A stretch of DNA of 9,506 nucleotides from Dysgonomonas sp. Its GTDB lineage: Bacteria; Bacteroidota; Bacteroidia; Bacteroidales; Dysgonomonadaceae. Positions 6,715-9,506 of this stretch are shown here, piece after piece. The DNA is taken from contig JASLEN010000129.1 of the NCBI GenBank assembly GCA_030151105.1, positions 1 to 9,506 of the forward strand. The letters are read 5' to 3'. Position numbers and translations under genes: made by a program. Below the pieces are notes generated by a model. It did not search any database and had not been told where the DNA came from. It worked only from the letters and a program-made list of their open reading frames with translations. How positions within the stretch are numbered: position 1 is the first letter of the stretch; every line of letters begins with the position of its first letter.

Positions 6715-8133
6715 TTACTTGATATAATATTGATTCTTTTTTGTTGGAATAGGAGCTTTGGTCTCTGCAATCCAAACTCTCAGTTTGTGCAATAATTCTT
6801 GCGTTTTCAAAGGCTCTTTGAGTGATATGTTAGTTGTTTCTCCTAAGTCTTCTTCTAGATTATAGAGTTCTGTCGAATTGTCTTCATAGTTTAATATCAA
6901 CTTAAAGTTTCCCGATCGTATTGAAGAATAAGGTTTGGCTCTAAAATGTTTACCTCCGTCTCCGTATGATTCTAAATAGGCAGGAAAATGCCAAAATATA
7001 TCTCGATCAACATTTGGAGAGTCCAATAAATCAAATATATTCCTACCATCCAAATACTGTGGAGTAAAAGCTCCACTAACAGCAGCAAATGTAGGGAAAA
7101 AATCAACACCAGTAATTGGTATTGATGAGCGAACTCCCTTTTCTAATACTCCTTTCCACTTCATTATGAATGGCACCCTTGTTCCTCCTTCATATGGCAT
7201 CCCTTTTCCTCCCTTTAGAGGATTGTTGCTTGTAATGGGCACAGAACCTCCATTGTCGGAGTAGAAAACGATAATAGTGTTGTCAGATAAACCCAAGTCT
7301 TCTATTGTTTGGCAAATTCTTCCAGTGCTTGTATCTAGTGCTGCTATCATTGCTGCATAGATTGCATTGGTATGATATCTCCCTTTTTCTTTATTCTTAT
7401 ATTTGGCAATCAAAGAGTCTGGAGCTTGCAAAGGAGTGTGTACAGCATGATGAGATAGATAGAGGAAGAAGGGTTTTTCGGCATTGTTCTTTATAAACGA
7501 GATTGCTTCTGTCGTTAAGCGTTCTGTAAGGTATTCACCCTCTTTTCCTTCTTCTAAATTGTATAAACACTTGCCACCAGCACAATAGGGATAGAAATAG
7601 GAGTAAGGCGTACCTTCTCTTCTTCCACCCACATTAAGAGAGAATCCTTGAGATAGAGGTCCTGTCATTTCAGTGTCATCTCCTAAATGCCATTTCCCAA
7701 TACTGGCACACTGATAGCCTTGCTGCTGCAACATCTCTGCAATTGTTACAAATTCAGTCTTGAGATCATCCGTATTGGTTATTGGAACTAGTTTTCGCTT
7801 TGTCTTGTCTCCACGTTCGGATGGACTAACAGTGAATACACCATGGCGCGGGGTGTATAATCCACTCATAATACAAGCTCTGCTTGGTGCTGAGTTGGCT
7901 GCCGCTGCATAGGCATTATCAAATAGGATGCCCTGTCTAGCCAAAGAATCAATATTGGGAGTCTCATAATAATCACTCCCCATAATACCCAAGTCTGTCC
8001 AACCCAAATCATCAGCTAAAATAAATACTATGTTGGGTTTAAGTGTGTTTTGAGTGAGTATATTTTGAGGTTGTAATATAAACACTCCTAGAAAACAGCT
8101 TGCGACGAATTCTATTCTGTTAAATTTTTTCAT
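6715..8133 (-). CDS. S1-family sulfatase, GALNS/arylsulfatase-like, Ser-type (anSME-dependent)
   Basis: Second carbohydrate sulfatase, 472 residues. The N-terminus (MKKFNRIEFVASCFLGVFIL...) is a plausible though not classical secretion signal; mature sequence probably begins around residues 22-30, just before KPNIVFILADDLGW. Asp41/Asp42 are metal ligands. The signature S-A-P-S-R (81-85) followed by ACIMSGLY carries Ser81 as the formylglycine precursor. GKWHLGDD (146-153), HHAVHTPLQAP (228-238), YSDNGG (291-296, Asp293/Asn294) and GGKGMPYEGGTRVPF (308-322) complete a canonical active site. The C-terminal subdomain has the usual SIRSGNFKLI and TELYNLEEDLGE stretches. It differs clearly from the neighbouring sulfatase around the GKW motif and substrate loops, so the two probably attack different sulfate positions or sugars (inference). 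It is the first gene after the SusD-like gene, and a hairpin with a U-tract sits just before its ATG. Confidence 0.95.
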   Translation of the reverse strand: MKKFNRIEFVASCFLGVFILQPQNILTQNTLKPNIVFILADDLGWTDLGIMGSDYYETPNIDSLARQGILFDNAYAAAANSAPSRACIMSGLYTPRHGVFTVSPSERGDKTKRKLVPITNTDDLKTEFVTIAEMLQQQGYQCASIGKWHLGDDTEMTGPLSQGFSLNVGGRREGTPYSYFYPYCAGGKCLYNLEEGKEGEYLTERLTTEAISFIKNNAEKPFFLYLSHHAVHTPLQAPDSLIAKYKNKEKGRYHTNAIYAAMIAALDTSTGRICQTIEDLGLSDNTIIVFYSDNGGSVPITSNNPLKGGKGMPYEGGTRVPFIMKWKGVLEKGVRSSIPITGVDFFPTFAAVSGAFTPQYLDGRNIFDLLDSPNVDRDIFWHFPAYLESYGDGGKHFRAKPYSSIRSGNFKLILNYEDNSTELYNLEEDLGETTNISLKEPLKTQELLHKLRVWIAETKAPIPTKKNQYYIK

Positions 8134-8146
8134 AGTAGTTTCTTTG

Positions 8147-8192
8147 AAAAAAGAGACTGCTGCGAGAGTATTTACTTCATTACAGCAGTCTC
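8147..8192 (-). terminator. Hairpin plus U-tract between the SusD-like gene and the first sulfatase (terminator or attenuator)
   Basis: Read on the - strand, a perfect 10-bp stem (GAGACTGCTG at 8192-8183 with CAGCAGTCTC at 8162-8153) encloses a 20-nt loop and is followed at once by six T (8152-8147). The T-run is on the outgoing side only for - strand transcription. The element starts 13 nt after the SusD stop and ends 13 nt before the sulfatase ATG. The loop is longer than in a typical terminator; a weak inner AGT/ACT stem with an AAAT loop can form inside it. Partial termination that sets sulfatase levels below SusC/SusD is a plausible role. Confidence 0.8.
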
Positions 8193-8205
8193 ATATTTGA
8201 TCAAT

Positions 8206-9506
8206 TTACCAACCTGGATTTTGTGTTAGATTCGGATTGAGACGAATCTCTGTAGTAGGCACTTGATATAGATAATATTTTTCGAGCCATCCTTTTCCTT
8301 CTTTCATAGGATTGTTGAATAAATAAAGATTTCCTTCAGTCATAGCTCCATTTACTCCATCAGAATAGCCCGTAGAAGGATTGTAAAGGGTCATGTTATT
8401 CGCTTTTGCTTGTTCCTTAGTCATCCATATTCCAGTAGCAGCCTCATTCAAAAACCAAGGCGCCATTCTCCATCTACGAATATCATAGAACCCAAAGCCT
8501 TCACCCATAAGCTCTATTATACGCTCACGACGGATTTCCCATAGCACAGGATCTACATAGATTCCTGTATTATTTCCTTCTGGATAATATTTCCCTCTAT
8601 TAGGATCGAAACTGTCATTAATATCAGCAATAGTCATATGGGCAACTTCTGCTCTGTCTCGAAGCTTGTTAATTGTGTTATTAGCTACTGTCTGATCAAA
8701 TTTTCCAAGTTCAAACTTTGCTTCAGCCATATTTAACAATACTTCCTCTATTTTGAAAATAGGCTTGTCTGAAGTATTCAGATTTCCATTATTAAAACTG
8801 GTTTCCCAGTTACTCCAGTTTTTCCATACATAGTATCCCGAGCGACAAGTGACATAAGCACCTGTACCCAATCTCGGAATTTGAGGAACTAAAGATGCGC
8901 TCCAGTTTTGACCAGGTAATCGCTTCATACCTTCACCTGGATTGCTCGCTGTAGTATTAGCTCCCATAATATCTATGTATTCGCGATCGGCTGGACTATC
9001 TGTATATGACCATGTTGGGTAGTCTCCCTTGCCAGCTTTAACTTTATAAGGCGGAATGACAGTGTGATATAGACGCGGGTCACGATTGCGAAATGTGGCA
9101 TACATATCTTTATTGCCATGAAAATCAGAATTGTTATTGAAAATGGGCTTTCCATTTTTCATTAAATATAGATCTACTGTTTTTTGATTCATTTCTACAT
9201 AGTGTGCCGATGTATGTTCCAAATAACTAGCCCCATGTGGTGTGAGATTGGCTACATGTGACTTGTAGAGGATTATTCCTGGTATATTTGCTAAATCTTC
9301 AGTAAGCCACATCTCGCCATATCCTGCCGCAGGTTGTCCATCTGTTCCAAAATAAAGAGTAGGATAACTAGTTATCAATAACTCCGAAACACGTACACAC
9401 TCATCTAGATATTTGTTGTAGTCACCAATATCATGATATTTTCGCCATGTAGCTTCACGAAGAGCGAAGCGAGAAATAGCTGCACGAATAACATCTACAT
9501 TTATAG
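8206..9506 (-). CDS. susD-like: SusD/RagB-family glycan-binding outer-membrane lipoprotein; N-terminus beyond window
   Basis: Surface glycan-binding partner of a SusC TonB-dependent transporter. The frame stays open to the right edge: upstream of a TTG at 9378 it continues for over 40 codons as good SusD sequence (INVDVIRAAISRFALREATW ... DEC), the usual helical repeat region, so the TTG is not the start and 200 or so residues, including the lipoprotein signal, are missing from view (estimate from usual family length of 500-650). Hallmarks of the C-terminal RagB/SusD domain are IEEVLLNMAEAKFELGKF at about 8751-8695, the INKLRDRAEV segment after it, EIRRERIIELMGEG at 8538-8497 and FYDIRRWRMAPWF. 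It ends in the common LTQNPGW. The loops NNNSDFHGNKDMYATFRNRD and the Trp-rich VWKNWSNWETSF may contribute to ligand binding (inference). A susC gene is expected immediately upstream, outside the window. Downstream lie a hairpin and two sulfatases. Confidence 0.96.
   Translation of the reverse strand, partial: INVDVIRAAISRFALREATWRKYHDIGDYNKYLDECVRVSELLITSYPTLYFGTDGQPAAGYGEMWLTEDLANIPGIILYKSHVANLTPHGASYLEHTSAHYVEMNQKTVDLYLMKNGKPIFNNNSDFHGNKDMYATFRNRDPRLYHTVIPPYKVKAGKGDYPTWSYTDSPADREYIDIMGANTTASNPGEGMKRLPGQNWSASLVPQIPRLGTGAYVTCRSGYYVWKNWSNWETSFNNGNLNTSDKPIFKIEEVLLNMAEAKFELGKFDQTVANNTINKLRDRAEVAHMTIADINDSFDPNRGKYYPEGNNTGIYVDPVLWEIRRERIIELMGEGFGFYDIRRWRMAPWFLNEAATGIWMTKEQAKANNMTLYNPSTGYSDGVNGAMTEGNLYLFNNPMKEGKGWLEKYYLYQVPTTEIRLNPNLTQNPGW

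Noticed and set aside
9376..9378. TTG at 9378 as the start of the SusD-like gene.
   Set aside because: The frame continues to the window edge with clear SusD helical-repeat sequence, and no signal peptide follows the TTG.

Overview
The window looks like part of a Bacteroidota (Bacteroidales-type) glycan-degradation region, that is, one or two polysaccharide utilization loci (PULs). The evidence is a SusD/RagB-family outer-membrane lipoprotein, two S1 sulfatases, a GH29 alpha-L-fucosidase, AT-rich DNA, Bacteroidota-style lipoprotein and signal peptides, and start codons with weak or no Shine-Dalgarno. Both sulfatases carry Ser, not Cys, at the formylglycine position. That form is matured by the radical-SAM enzyme anSME and fits an anaerobe such as a gut commensal. 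Genus cannot be fixed from the sequence.

Layout. Left half, + strand: the 3' end of a large secreted protein with a C-terminal F5/8 type C (discoidin-like) domain, perhaps a GH20 beta-hexosaminidase (1-540); a GH29 alpha-L-fucosidase with an embedded PA14 module (557-2362); and an 888-residue lipoprotein with transglutaminase-like domains (2391-5057). Gaps of 16 and 28 nt suggest one operon, closed by a strong hairpin-plus-U-tract terminator (5079-5113). Right half, - strand, read from the right edge leftward: a SusD-like protein with its N-terminus cut off by the window edge (9506-8206), a hairpin with a U-tract (8192-8147), a GALNS-like sulfatase (8133-6715) and an arylsulfatase A-like sulfatase (6681-5152). 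The two units converge at 5058-5151. No gene-free stretch exceeds 100 bases; no RNA gene, CRISPR array or mobile element was seen.

How it may work together (inference). SusD, with a SusC transporter expected beyond the right edge, would bind and import a sulfated, fucosylated glycan. The sulfatases would remove sulfate caps, the fucosidase terminal alpha-L-fucose, and the left-edge enzyme perhaps HexNAc. This set fits sulfated host glycans such as mucin O-glycans better than starch or plant hemicellulose, though algal sulfated fucans are not excluded. The least explained member is the transglutaminase-like lipoprotein. It has one Cys-His domain with a non-canonical third position, a second diverged copy lacking the Cys, and a C-terminal thioredoxin-like fold lacking CXXC. 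Its co-transcription with a fucosidase raises the possibility that it acts on the peptide part of a glycoprotein, or is a binding scaffold.
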